From the NCBI GenBank assembly GCA_946800325.1, contig OX326956.1, positions 74,907,087 through 74,971,086 on the forward strand: 64,000 nt of DNA. Direction: 5' to 3'. The position numbers and the translations under genes are program-made. Of this stretch, positions 36,234 through 47,968 are shown piece by piece. The notes below the pieces were generated by a model, which saw only the letters and a program-made list of their open reading frames with translations, did no database searches and had not been told where the DNA came from. This DNA comes from Luzula sylvatica. Lineage: Eukaryota; Streptophyta; Magnoliopsida; Poales; Juncaceae. Each line of letters opens with the position of its first letter. The first letter of the stretch is position 1.

Positions 36234-37030
36234 AGTTTGTGGTTTTCATCAAAAAAAGAAAATTAGTTTGTGGTTTTCTTCAAAAAAAGATAATTAGTTT
36301 GTGGTTTTATTCAAAAAAATAAAATTTATTTGTGGTTGTCTTCAAAAAAAAAAATAGTTTGTGATTTTCTTCAAAAAAAGAAAATTAATTTGTGGTTTTC
36401 TTCAAAAAAAGAAAATTAGTTTGCAGTTTTATTCAAAAAAATAAAATTAGTTTGTTGTTTTCTTCAAAAAAAGAAAATTAGTTTGTGGTTTTCTTCAAAA
36501 AAAGAAAAATTGGTTTGTGGTTTTCTTCAAAAAAAGAAAATTAGTTTGTGGTTTTCTTCAAAAAAATAAAATTAGTTTGTGGTCTTCTTCAAAAAAAAGA
36601 AAAAATAGTTTGTGGTCTTCTTCAAAAAAAAGAAAAAATAGCTTGTGTTTTTATTCAAAAAAAGAATATTAGTTTGTGGTTTTCTTCAAAAAAAGAAAAT
36701 TAGTATGTGGTTTTCTTCAAAAAAAGATAATTAGTTTATGATTTTCATAAAAAAGAAAAGAAAATTAGTTTGAAGTTTTCTACAAAAAAAAGAAAATTAG
36801 TTTGTGTTTTTCTTCAAAAAAAGAAAATTAGTTTGTGGACATCTTCAAAAAAAGAAAATTAGTTTGTGGTTTGTTTCAAACAAAGAAAAATAGTTTTTGG
36901 TTTTCTTCAAAAAAAGAAAATTAGTTTGTGGTTTTCTTCAAAAAAAGAAAATTAGTTTGTGGTTTTATTCAAAAAAAAAAAATTAGTTTGTGGTTTTCTT
37001 TAAAAAAAGAGAATTAGTTTGTCTATTTCT
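36234..37030 (+). repeat. Epsilon 1412-bp duplication, unit 2 (partial)
   Basis: Repeats the first 0.8 kb of the 34822-36233 unit at an offset of 1412 bp, including TTTGTGGTTGTC at 36329 and GTGGACATC at 36835. It leaves the pattern just after about 37020, where the ATACTAG monomer has CTTAAAAAAAAG (gamma type) instead of CTTCAAAAAATG. A third, shorter copy of this material lies near 51640-52130. Confidence 0.8.
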
Positions 37031-38400
37031 TAAAAAAAAGAAATACTAGTTAGTGGTTTTCTTCAAAGAAAGAAAATTAGTTTGTGGTTTTCTTCAATAA
37101 AAAAAAATTAGTTTGTGGTTTTCTTCAAAAAAAAAAAAATTAGTTTGTGGTTTTCTTAAAAAAAAGAAAAAATAATTTGTGGTTTTCTTCAAAAAATGAA
37201 AACTAGTTTGTGGTTTTCTTCAAGAAAAGAAAATTAGTTTGTGGTTTTCTTCAAAAAAATTAATTAGTTTGTGGTTTTCTTCAAAAAAAAGAAAATTAGT
37301 TTGTGATTTTCATGAAAAAAAGAATTAGTTTGTGGTTTTCATCAAAAACCGAAAAATAGTTTGTGGTTTTCTTCAAAAAAAGAATATTAGTATTTGGTTT
37401 TCTTCAAAATAATGAAATTAGTTTGTGTTTTTCTTCAAAAAAAGAAAATTAGTTTGTGGTTTTCTTCAAAAAACAGAAAATTAGTTAGTGGTTTTTTCAA
37501 AAAAAATAAAATTAGTTTGTGATTTTCTTCAAAAAAAGAATTAGTGTGTGGTTTTCATCAAAACAGAAAAATAGTTTGTGCTTTTTTTGAAAAAAAGAAT
37601 ATTAGTATTTGGTTTTCTTCAAAATAAGGAAATAGTTTGTGGTTTTCTTCAAAAAAATAAAAAATTAGTTGGTGGTTTTCTTCAAAAAAAGAAAATTAGT
37701 TTGTGGTTTTGTTCAAGAAAAGAAAATTAGTTTGTGGTTTTCTTAAAAAAAAATAATTAGTTTGTGGTTTTCTTCAAAAAAAAGAAAATTAGTTTGTGGT
37801 TTTCTTCAAAAAAACGAAAATTAGTTTTCGGTTTTTTCAAAAAAAAAGAAAATTAGTTTGTGGTTTTCTTAAAAAAAAAAAATCGTTTTTGGTTTTCTTC
37901 AAAAAATGAAAATTAGTTTGTGGTTTTCTTCAAAAAAATTAATTAGTTTGTGGTTTTCTTCAAAAAAAAAGAAAATTAGTTTGTGGTTTTCTTCAATAAA
38001 ACGAAAATTAGTTTGTGATTTTCTTCAAAAAAAGAATTAGTTTGTGGTTTTCATCAAAAACCGAAAAATAGTTTGTGGTTTTCTCCAAAAAAAGAATATT
38101 AGTATTTGGTTTTCTTCAAAATAAGGAAATTAGTTTGTGTTTTTCTTCAAAAAAAAGAAAATTAGTTTGTGGTTTTCTTCAAAAAAAATAAAATTAGTTT
38201 GTGGTTTTTTTCAAAGAAAGAAAATTAGTTTGTAGTTTTCTTCAATAAAAAAAAAATTAGTTTGTGGTTTTCTTCAAAAAAAGACAAAATAGTTTGTAAT
38301 TTTCTTCAAAAAATGAAAATTTGTTTGTGGTTTTCTTCAAAAAAAGAAAAATTAGTTTGTGGTTTTCTTCAAAAAAAGAAAATTAGTTCGTTGTTTTCTT
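37031..38400 (+). repeat. Delta-like and beta-like block
   Basis: Begins with the ATACTAG monomer at 37043, then follows the order AATAATTTG, AAACTAG, CAAGAAAAG, AATTAATTAG, AAACCG, AATATTAGTATT and CAGAAAATTAG, as in the delta HOR. A TTTTCGG monomer lies near 37816-37830. The AAACCG / AATATTAG pair appears a second time near 38060-38100. From about 37300 it is the proximal member of the long-range duplication with 59.15-60.2 kb; the distal copy lacks one monomer of 32 bp near 59590. Confidence 0.75.
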
Positions 38401-41400
38401 CAAAAAAAGAATATTAGTATTTGGTTTTCTTCAAAATAATGAAATTAGTTTGTGTTTTTCTTCAAAAAAAGAAAATTAGTTTGTGGTTTTCTTCAAAAAA
38501 CAGAAAATTAGTTTGTGGTTTTTTCAAAAAAAATAAAATTAGTTTGTGATTTTCTTCAAAAAAAGAATTAGTGTGTGGTTTTCATCAAAACAGAAAAATA
38601 GTTTGTGGTTTTCTTGAAAAAAAGAATATTAGTATTTGGTTTTCTTCAAAATAAGGAAATAGTTTGTGGTTTTCTTCAAAAAAATAAAAAATTTGTTTGT
38701 GGTTTTCTTAAAAAAAAAGAAAATTAGTTTGTTGTTTTCTTCAAGAAAAGAAAATTAGTTTGTGGTTTTCTTCAAAAAAAATAAAATTAGTTTGTGGTTT
38801 TTTTAAAAAAAACGAAAATTAGGTTTCGGTTTTTTCAAAAAAAAAAGAAAATTAGTTCGTGGTTTTCTTAAAAAAAAAAAATAGTTTGTGGTTTTCTTCA
38901 AAAAATGAAAATTAGTTTGTGGTTTTCTTCAAGAAAAGAAAATTAGTTTGTGGTTTTCTTCAAAAAAATTAATTAGTTTGTTGTTTTCTTCAAAAAAAAG
39001 AAAATTAGTTTGTGGTTTTCTCCAAAAAAAGAAAATTAGTTTGTGGTTTTCATCAAAAAAAGAAAAAATTGTTTGTGGTTTTCTTCAAAAAAATAAAATT
39101 AGTTTATGGTTTTCTCCGAAAAAAATAAAATTAGTTTGTGGTTTTCATCATAAAAAGAAAATTAGTTTGTGGTTTTCTTCAAAAAAAGAAAATTAGTTTG
39201 TGGTTTTCTATAAAAAAGAAAAATTAGTTTGTGGTTTTCTACACAAAATGAAAATTTGTTTGTGGTTTTCTTCAAAAAAAAAAATTAGTTTGGGATTTTC
39301 TTCAAAAAAAGAAAATTAGTTTGTAGTTTGTTTAAAAAAAACATAGTTTTTGGTTTTCTTCAAAAAAAGAAAATTAGTTTGTGGTTTTCTTCAAAAAAAG
39401 AAAATTAGTTTGTGGTTTTATTCAAAAAAAGAAAATTAGTTTGTGGTTTTCTTTAAAAAAAGAGAATTAGTTTGTCTATTTCTTCAAAAAATGAAATACT
39501 AGTTAGTGGTTTTCTTCAATGAAAGAGAATTAGTTTGTGGTTTTCTTCAATAAAAAATAAATAAGTTTGTGGTTTTCTTCAAAAAAAAAAAAATTAGTTT
39601 GTGGTTTTCTTCGAAAAAAGAAAAAATAAGTTTGTGGTTTTCTTCAAAAACCGAAAAATAGTTTGTGGTTTTCTCCAAAAAAAGAATATTAGTATTTGGT
39701 TTTCTTCAAAATAAGGAAATTAGAGTGTGTTTTTCTTCAAAAAAAAGAAAATTAGTTTGTGGTTTTCTTCAAAAAAAAGAAAATTAGTTTGAGGTTTTTT
39801 TCAAAGAAAGAAAATTAGTTTGTGGTTTTCTTCAATAAAAAAAAAATTAGTTTGTGGTTTTCTTCAAAAAAAGACAAAATAGTTTGTGATTTTCTTAAAA
39901 AAATGAAAATTTGTTTGTGGTTTTCTTCAAAAAAAGAAAAATTAGTTCGTGGTTTTCTTCAAAAAAAGAAAAATTAGTTCGTTGTTTTCTTCAAAAAAAA
40001 AATTAGTTTGTTGGTTTCTTCAAAAAAAGAAAAATTAGTTTGTGATTTTCTTCAAAAAAAGAAAATTAGGTTGTGGTTTTCATCAAAAAAAGTAAATTAG
40101 TTTGTGGTTTTCATCAAAAAAAGAAAAATTAGTTTGTGGTTTTCTTCAAAAAAAGAAAATTAGTTTGTGGTTTTCTTCAAGAAAAGAAAATTAGTTTGTG
40201 GTTTTCTTCAAAGAAAGAAAATTAGTTTGTGATTTTCTTCAATAAAAAAAAAATTAGTTTGTGGTTTTCTTCAAAAAAAGAAAAATTAGTTTGTGGTTTT
40301 CTTCAAAAATATAAAAAATTAGTTTGTGGTTTTCTTCAAAAAAAGAAAATTAGTTTATGATTTTCTTCAAGAAAAGAAAATTAGTTTGTGGTTTTCTTCA
40401 AAAAAAAAAATTAGTTTGTGGTTTTCTTCAAAAAAAAGAAAATTAGTTTGTGGTTTTCTTCAAAAAAACGAAAATTAGTTTTCGGTTTTTTGAAAAAAAA
40501 AGAAAATTAGTTTGAGGTTTTCTTCAAAAAAAAAAAAAATATTTGTGATTTTCTTCAAAAAAATATATTTGTTTGTGGTTTTATTCAAAAAAAGAAAATT
40601 AGTTTGTGGTTTTCTTCAAAACAAAAAAAAAAGTTTGTGGTTTTCTTCAAAAAAATAAAATTAGATTGTGGTTTTCTCCAAAAAAAGACAAAATAGTTTG
40701 TGATTTTCTTAAAAAAATGAAAATTTGTTTGTGGTTTTCTTCAAAAAAAGAAAAATTAGTTTGTGGTTTTCTTCAAAAAAAGAAAAATTAGTTCGTTGTT
40801 TTCTTCAAAAAAAAAATTAGTTTGTTGGTTTATTCAAAAAAAGAAAAATTAGTTTGTGATTTTCTTCAAAAAAAGAAAATTAGGTTGTGGTTTTCATCAA
40901 AAAAAGTAAATTAGTTTGTGGTTTTCATCAAAAAAAGAAAATTAGTTTGTGGTTTTCTTCAAAAAAAGAAAATTAGTTTGTGGTTTTCTTCAAGAAAAAA
41001 AAATTAGTTTGTTGGTTTATTCAAAAAAAGAAAAATTAGTTTGTGATTTTCTTCAAAAAAAGAAAATTAGGTTGTGGTTTTCATCAAAAAAAGTAAATTA
41101 GTTTGTGGTTTTCATCAAAAAAAGAAAATTAGTTTGTGGTTTTCTTCAAAAAAAGAAAATTAGTTTGTGCTTTCCTTCAAAAAAAGAAAATTAGTTTGTG
41201 GTTTTCTTATAAAAAAAAATTAGTTTGAAGTTTTCATCAAAACAAAGACAATTAGTTTGTGGTTTTCTTCAAAGAAAGAAAATTAGTTTGTGATTTTCTT
41301 CAATAAAAAAAAAATTAGTTTGTGGTTTTCTTCAAAAAAAGAAAAATTAGTTTGTGGTTTTCTTCAAAAATATAAAAAATTAGTTTGTGGTTTTCTTCAA

Positions 41401-42865
41401 AAAAAGAAAATTAGATTATGATTTTCTTCAAGAAAAGAAAATTAGTTTGTGGTTTTCTTCAAAAAAAAAAATTAGTTTGTGGTTTTCTTCAAAAAAAAGA
41501 AAATTAGTTTGTGGTTTTCTTCAAAAAAACGAAAATTAGTTTTCGGTTTTTTGAAAAAAAAAGAAAATTAGTTTGTGGTTTTCTTCAATAAAAAAAAAAT
41601 TAGTTTGTGGTTTTCTTCAAAAAAAGACAAAATAGTTTGTGATTTTCTTAAAAAAATGAAAATTTGTTTGTGGTTTTCTTCAAAAAAAGAAAAATTAGTT
41701 TGTGGTTTTCTTCAAAAAAAGAAAAATTAGTTCGTTGTTTTCTTCAAAAAAAAAATTAGTTTGTTGGTTTCTTCAAAAAAAGAAAAATTAGTTTGTGATT
41801 TTCTTCAAAAAAAGAAAATTAGGTTGTGGTTTTCATCAAAAAAAGTAAATTAGTTTGTGGTTTTCATCAAAAAAAGAAAATTAGTTTGTGGTTTTCTTCA
41901 AAAAAAGAAAATTAGTTTGTGGTTTTCTTCAAGAAAAGAAAATTAGTTTGTGGTTTTCTTCAAAGAAAGAAAATTAGTTTGTGATTTTCTTCAATAAAAA
42001 AAAAATTAGTTTGTGGTTTTCTTCAAAAAAAGAAAAATTAGTTTGTGGTTTTCTTCAAAAATATAAAAAATTAGTTTGTGGTTTTCTTCAAAAAAAGAAA
42101 ATTAGTTTATGATTTTCTTCAAGAAAAGAAAATTAGTTTGTGGTTTTCTTCAAAAAAAAAAATTAGTTTGTGGTTTTCTTCAAAAAAAAGAAAATTAGTT
42201 TGTGGTTTTCTGAAAAAAAAAGAAAATTAGTTTGAGGTTTTCTTCAAAAAAAAAAAAAAATATTTGTGATTTTCTTCAAAAAAATATATTTGTTTGTGGT
42301 TTTATTCAAAAAAAGAAAATTAGTTTGTGGTTTTCTTCAAAACAAAAAAAAAAGTTTGTGGTTTTCTTCAAAAAAATAAAATTAGTTTGTGGTTTTCTCC
42401 AAAAAAATAAAATTAGTTTGTGGTTTTCATCAAAAAAAGAAAATTAGTTTGTGGGTTTCTTCAACAAAAAAAAATTAGTATGTGGTTTTCTTCAAAAAAG
42501 ATAAATTAGTTTGTGGTTTTCTTCACAAAAAGAAAATTAGTTTGTGGTTTTCTTCAAAAAAAGAAAATTAGTTTGTGGTTTTCTTCAAAAAAAGAAAAAT
42601 TAGTTTGTGATTTTCTTCAAAAAACAAAATTAGTTTGTAGTTTGTTTCAAAAAAAGAAAATTATTTTGTGGTTTTCTTCAAAAAAACAAAATTAGTTTGT
42701 GGTTTTCTTCAAAAATATAAAATTAGTTGGTTTTCTTCAAAAAAAGAAAATTAGTTTGTGGTTTTCTTCAAAAAAAGAAAATTTTGTTTGTGCTTTTCTT
42801 CAAAAAAGAAAAATTAGTTTGTGGTTTTCTCCACAAAAAGAAAATTAGTTTGTGGTTTTCTCCAA
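37300..42865 (+). repeat. Long-range duplicated block, proximal copy
   Basis: The variant order of this 5.5-kb block recurs at about 59150-64000. Offsets: 21826 bp at 37671, 21794 bp at 38408 and 38948, 21795 bp at 39517, 21797 bp at 40821 and 41008, then 21135 bp from about 42237 to the window end. The small steps are single-monomer losses; the large step is a 662-bp segment (41583-42245) present here and absent in the distal copy. The similarity probably runs on beyond 42865, because the distal copy is cut by the window edge. Confidence 0.85.
39830..41582 (+). repeat. 1.75-kb repeat, unit 1
   Basis: Starts at CTTCAATAAA near 39830 and runs through AGACAAAATAG (39872), CAAGAAAAG, the TTTTCGG monomer (near 40467), TTTGAGG (40511) and two TTTGTTGGTTTATTC monomers (40821 and 41008). 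It restarts with the same CTTCAATAAA / AGACAAAATAG order at 41583. Offset is 1753 bp at the start and 1720 bp at TTTGAGG (42231), because the TTTTCGG monomer (33 bp) is missing from the second unit. Confidence 0.78.
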
Positions 42866-43199
42866 AAAAAGAAAATTAGTTTGTGGTTTTCATCAAAAAA
42901 AGAAAAAATTGTTTGTGGTTTTCTTCAAAAAAATAAAATTAGTTTATGGTTTTCTCCAAAAAAATAAAATTAGTTTGTGGTTTTCATCAAAAAAAGAAAA
43001 TTAGTTTGTGGTTTTCTTCAACAAAAGAAAATTAGTTTGTGGTTTTCTATAAAAAAGAAAAATTAGTTTGTGGTTTTCTACACAAAAAGAAAATTTGTTT
43101 GTGGTTTTCTTCAAAAACAAAAAAATTAGTTTGTGATTTTCTTCAAAAAAAGAAAATTAGTTCGTAGAATGTTTCAAAAAAAGAAAAATAGTTTTTGGT
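41583..43199 (+). repeat. 1.75-kb repeat, unit 2 and following monomers
   Basis: Repeats unit 1 to about 42240 and then continues with gamma-like monomers: the short ATTAGTTGG monomer (42722), CATC and CTCC monomers, and CTATAAAAAAG / CTACACAAAAAG near 43050-43090. Near 43160 there is a unique GTAGAATGTTTC monomer. The stretch 42237-42865 matches 63383-64000 at 21135 bp. Confidence 0.75.
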
Positions 43200-44519
43200 T
43201 TTCTTCAAAAAAATTAATTAGTTTGTGGTTTTCTTCAAAAAAAAGAAAATTAATTTGTGATTTTCTTGAAAAAAAGAATTAGTTTGTGGTTTTCATCAAA
43301 AACCGAAAAATAGTTTGTGGTTTTCTTCAAAAAATGAATATTAGTATTTGGTTTTCTTCAAAATAATGAAATTAGTTTGTGGTTTTCTTCAAAAAAAGAA
43401 AAATTAGTTTGTGGTTTTCTTAAAAAAAAGAAAAAATAATTTGTGGTTTTCTTCAAAAAATGAAAACTAGTTTGTGGTTTTCTTAAAAAAAAATAAAATT
43501 AGTTTGTGATTTTCTTCAAAAAAAGAATTAGTGTGTGGTTTTAATGAAAACAGAAAAATAGTTTGTGGTTTTCTTGAAAAAAAGAATATTAGTATTTGGT
43601 TTTCTTCAAAATAAAGAAATAGTTTGTGGTTTTCTTCAAAAAAATAAAAAATTAGTTTGAGGTTTTCTTAAAAAAAAAGAAAATTAGTTTGTGGTTTTCT
43701 TCAAGAAAAGAAAATTAGTTTGTGGTTTTCTTAAAAAAAAAAAAATTTGTTTGTTGTTTTCTTCAAAAAAACGAAAATTAGGTTTCGGTTTTTTAAAAAA
43801 AAAAGAAAATTAGTTCGTGGTTTTCTTAAAAAAAAAAATAGTTTGTGGTTTTCTTCAAAAAATGAAAATTAGTTTGTGGTTTTCTTCAAGAAAAGAAAAT
43901 TAGTTTGTGGTTTTCTTCAAAAATATTAATTAGTTTGTGGTTTTCTTCAAAAAAAAGAAAATTAGTTTGTGGTTTTCTCCAAAAAAAGAAAATTAGTTTG
44001 TGGTTTTCATCAAAAAAAGAAAAAATTGTTTGTGGTTTTCTTCAAAGAAATAAAATTAGTTTATGGTTTTCTCCAAAAAAAATAAAATTAGTTTGTGGTT
44101 TTCATCAAAAAAAGAAAATTAGTTTGTGGTTTTCTTCAAAAAAAGAAAATTAGTTTGTGGTTTTCTATAAAAAAGAACAATTAGTTTGTTGTTTTCTACA
44201 CAAAATGAAAATTTGTTTGTGGTTTTCTTCAAAAAAAAAAATTAGTTTGTGATTTTCTTCAAAAAAAGAAAATTAGTTTGTAGTTTGTTTAAAAAAAAAA
44301 TAGTTTTTGGTTTTCTTCAAAAAAAGAAAATTAGTTTGTGGTTTTCTTCAAAAAAAGAAAATTAGTTTGTGGTTTTATTCAAAAAAAGAAAATTAGTTTG
44401 TGGTTTTCTTTAAAAAAAGAGAATTAGTTTGCCTATTTCTTCAAAAAATGAAATACTAGTTAGTGGTTTTCTCCAAAGAAAGAAAATTAGTTTGTGGTTT
44501 TCTTCAATAAAAAAAAATT
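43200..44519 (+). repeat. Delta-type block, single copy
   Basis: Contains the delta order (CTTGAAAAAAAG, AAACCG, AATATTAGTATT, AGGTTTCGG at 43780, GTTCGTGG, AATATTAATTAG near 43922, CTCC and CATC monomers, CTATAAAAAAG, ATACTAG at 44453). The part from about 43780 to 44460 matches 52736-53412 and the equivalent sections of the three 2077-bp units, with scattered differences such as GTTTGCC before ATTTC near 44430. Confidence 0.75.
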
Positions 44520-45880
44520 AGTTTGTGGTTTTCTTCAAAAAAAGAAAAATTAGTTTGTGGTTTTCTTAAAAAAAAGAAAAAATAATTTGTGGTTTTCGTC
44601 AAAAAATGAAAACTAGTTTGTGGTTTTCTTCAAGAAAAGAAAATTAGTTTGTGGTTTTCTTCAAAAAAATTAATTAGTTTGTGGTTTTCTTCAAAAAAAA
44701 GAAAATTAGTTTGTGATTTTCTTGAAAAAAAGAATTAGTTTGTGGTTTTCATCACAAACCGAAAAATAGTTTGTGGTTTTCTTCAAAAAAATAATATTAG
44801 TATTTGGTTTTCTTCAAAATAATGAAATTAGTTTGTGTTTTTCTTCAAAAAAAGAAAATTAGTTTGTGGTTTTCTTCAAAAAATAGAAAATTAGTTTGTG
44901 GTTTTTTCAAAAAAAATAAAATTAGTTTGTGATTTTCTTCAAAAAAAGAATTAGTGTGTGGTTTTCATCAAAACAGAAAAATAGTTTGTGGTTTTCTTGA
45001 AAAAAAGAATATTAATATTTGGTTTTCTTCAAAATAAGGAAATAGTTTATGGTTTTCTTCAAAAAAATAAAAAATTAGTTTGTGGTTTTCTTCAAAAAAA
45101 GAAAAATTAGTTTGTGGTTTTCTTCAAAAAAAGAAAATTAGTTTGTTGTTTTCTTCAAAAAAACGAAAATTAGTTTCTGATTTTCTTCAAAAAAAGAAAA
45201 TTAGTTTGTTGTTTTCTTCAAAAAAAGAAAAATTAATTTGTGGTTTTCTTCAAAAAAAGAAAAATTAGTTTGTGGTTTTCTTCAAAAAAGAAAAATTAGT
45301 TTGTGATTTTCTTGAAAAAAAGAATTAGTTTGTGGTTTTCATCAAAAACCGAAAAATAGTTTGTGGTTTTCTTCAAAAAAAGAATATTAGTATTTGGTTT
45401 TCTTCAAAATAATGAAATTAGTTTGTGTTTTTCTTCAAAAAAAGAAAATTAGTTCGTGGTTTTCTTCAAAAAACAGAAAATTAGTTTGTGGTTTTTTCAA
45501 AAAAACTAAAATTAGTTTGTGATTTTCTTCAAAAAAAGAATTAGTGTGTGGTTTTCATCAAAACAGAAAAATAGTTTGTGGTTTTTTTGAAAAAAAGAAT
45601 ATTAGTATTTGGTTTTCTTCAAAATAAGGAAATAGTTTGTGGTTTTCTTCAACAAAATAAAAAATTAGTTTGTGGTTTTCTTCAAAAAAAGAAAATTAGT
45701 TTGTGGTTTTCTTCAAGAAAAGAAAATTAGTTTGTGGTTTTCTTCAAAAAAAAAAATTAGTTTGTAGTTTTCTTCAAAAAAAAAGAAAATTAGTTTGTGG
45801 TTTTCTTCAAAAAAACGAAAATTAGTTTTCGGTTTTTTCAAAAAAAAAGAAAATTAGTTTGCGGTTTTCTTCAAAAAAAA
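44520..45880 (+). repeat. Delta doublet, unit 1
   Basis: Repeated at 46546-47968. Offset is 2026 bp at AATAATTTG (44581 and 46607) and 2088-2089 bp further on (45080 and 47169; GTTTGCGG at 45857 and 47945). The 63-bp increase is explained by a two-monomer duplication in the second unit near 46967. Shared rare variants include CGAAAATTAGTTTCTGATT near 45165 and CTTCAACAAAATAAA near 45650. Confidence 0.8.
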
Positions 45881-46545
45881 AAAATTAGTTTGTGGTTTTC
45901 TTCAAAAAATGAAAATTAGTTTGTGGTTTTCTTCAAAAAAAAGAAAATTAGTTTGTGGTTTTCTTCAAAAAAGAAAAATTAGTTTATGGTTTTCTTCACA
46001 AAAAGAAAATTAGTTTGTGGTTTTCTTCTAAAAAAGAAAAATTAGTTTGTGATTTTCTTCAAAAAAAAAAAATTAGTTTGTAGTTTGTTTCAAAAAAAGA
46101 AAAATAGTTTGTGGTTTTCTACAAAAAAAGAAAATTAGTTTGTGGTTTTCTTCAAAAAAAGAAAAATTAGTTTGTGCTTTTCTTCAAAAAAAGAAAATTA
46201 GTTTGTAGTTTGTTTCCAAAAAAGAAAAATAGTTTGTGGTTTTCTTCAAAAAAAGAAAATTAGTCTGTGGTTTTCTTCAAAAAAAGATAATTAGTTTGTG
46301 GTTTTCTTACAAAAAAAAAATTAGTTTGTAGTTTTCATCAGAAAAAAGAAAATTAGTTTGTGGTTTTCTCCAAAAAAAACGAAATTTAGATTTTGGTTTT
46401 CTTCAAAAAAGAAAATTAGTTTGTGGTTTTCTACCGAAAAAGAACAATGAGTTTGTGGTTTTCTTCAAAAAAAGAAAAAATTAGTTTGTTGTTTTCTTCA
46501 AAAAAAGAAAATTAGTTTGCGGTTTTCTTCAAAAAAAGAAAAATT
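45881..46545 (+). repeat. Beta/alpha-type insert between delta units
   Basis: The first part (to about 46030) resembles 9380-9540. The rest carries alpha markers not found from 18 to 46 kb: TAGTTTGTTT monomers, GATAATTAG near 46284, CTTACAA, TAGTTTTCATC, AGATTTTGG near 46387 and CTACCGAAAAAGAACAATGAG, matching about 2220-2450. It looks like a piece of alpha array placed inside delta. Confidence 0.72.
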
Positions 46546-47968
46546 AGTTTGTGGTTTTCTTCAAAAAAAGAAAAATTAGTTTGTGGTTTTCTTAAAAAAA
46601 AGAAAAAATAATTTGTGGTTTTCTTCAAAAAATGAAAACTAGTTTGTGGTTTTCTTCAAGAAAAGAAAATTAGTTTGTGGTTTTCTTCAAAAAAATTAAT
46701 TAGTTTGTGGTTTTCTTCAAAAAAAAGAAAATTAGTTTGTGATTTTCTTGAAAAAAAGAATTAGTTTGTGGTTTTCATCATAAACCGAAAAATAGTTTGT
46801 GGTTTTCTTCAAAAAAAGAATATTAGTATTTGGTTTTCTTCAAAATAATGAAATTAGTTTGTGTTTTTCTTCAAAAAAAGAAAATTAGTTTGTGGTTTTC
46901 TTCAAAAAACAGAAAATTAGTTTGTGGTTTTTTCAAAAAAAATAAAATTAGTTTGTGATTTTTTTCAAAAAACAGAAAATTAGTTTGTGGTTTTTTCAAA
47001 AAAAATAAAATTAGTTTGTTATTTTCTTCAAAAAAAGAATTAGTGTGTGGTTTTCATCAAAACAGAAAAATAGTTTGTGGTTTTCTTGAAAAAAAGAATA
47101 TTAGTATTTGGTTTTCTTCAAAATAAGGAAATAGTTTATGGTTTTCTTCAAAAAAATAAAAAATTAGTTTGTGGTTTTCTTCAAAAAAAGAAAAATTAGT
47201 TTATTGTTTTCTTCAAAAAAAGAAAATTAGTTTGTTGTTTTCTTCGAAAAAACGAAAATTAGTTTCTGATTTTCTTCAAAAAAAGAAAATTAGTTTGTTG
47301 TTTTCTTCAAAAAAAGAAAAATTAATTTGTGGTTTTCTTCAAAAAAAGAAAAATTAGTTTGTGGTTTTCTTCAAAAAAGAAAAATTAGTTTCTGATTTTC
47401 TTGAAAAAAAGAATTAGTTTGTGGTTTTCATCAAAAACCGAAAAATAGTTTGTGGTTTTCTTCAAAAAAAGAATATTAGTATTTGGTTTTCTTCAAAATA
47501 ATGAAATTAGTTTGTGTTTTTCTTCAAAAAAAGAAAATTAGTTCGTGGTTTTCTTCAAAAAACAGAAAATTAGTTTGTGGTTTTTTCAAAAAAACTAAAA
47601 TTAGTTTGTGATTTTCTTAAGAAAAAGAATTAGTGTGTGGTTCTCATCAAAACAGAAAAATAGTTTGTGGTTTTTTTGAAAAAAAGAATATTAGTATTTG
47701 GTTTTCTTCAAAATAAGGAAATAGTTTGTGGTTTTCTTCAACAAAATAAAAAATTAGTTTGTGGTTTTCTTCAAAAAAAGAAAATTAGTTTGTGGTTTTC
47801 TTCAAGAAAAGAAAATTAGTTTGTGGTTTTCTTCAAAAAAAAAAATTAGTTTGTAGTTTTCTTCAAAAAAAAAGAAAATTAGTTTGTGGTTTTCTTCAAA
47901 AAAACGAAAATTAGTTTTCGGTTTTTTCAAAAAAAAAGAAAATTAGTTTGCGGTTTTCTTCAAAAAAA
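46546..47968 (+). repeat. Delta doublet, unit 2
   Basis: Second copy of 44520-45880 with scattered differences (TTTATTG instead of TTTGTGG near 47200, TTTCTGATT near 47390, GGTTCTCATC near 47640). A local duplication repeats the CAGAAAATTAG and following monomer near 46908 and 46972, which adds 63 bp. Confidence 0.8.

Noticed and set aside
43155..43185. Unique GTAGAATGTTTC monomer as a remnant of foreign DNA
   Set aside because: Only two or three bases differ from the usual GTAGTTTGTTTC monomer; point mutation explains it.
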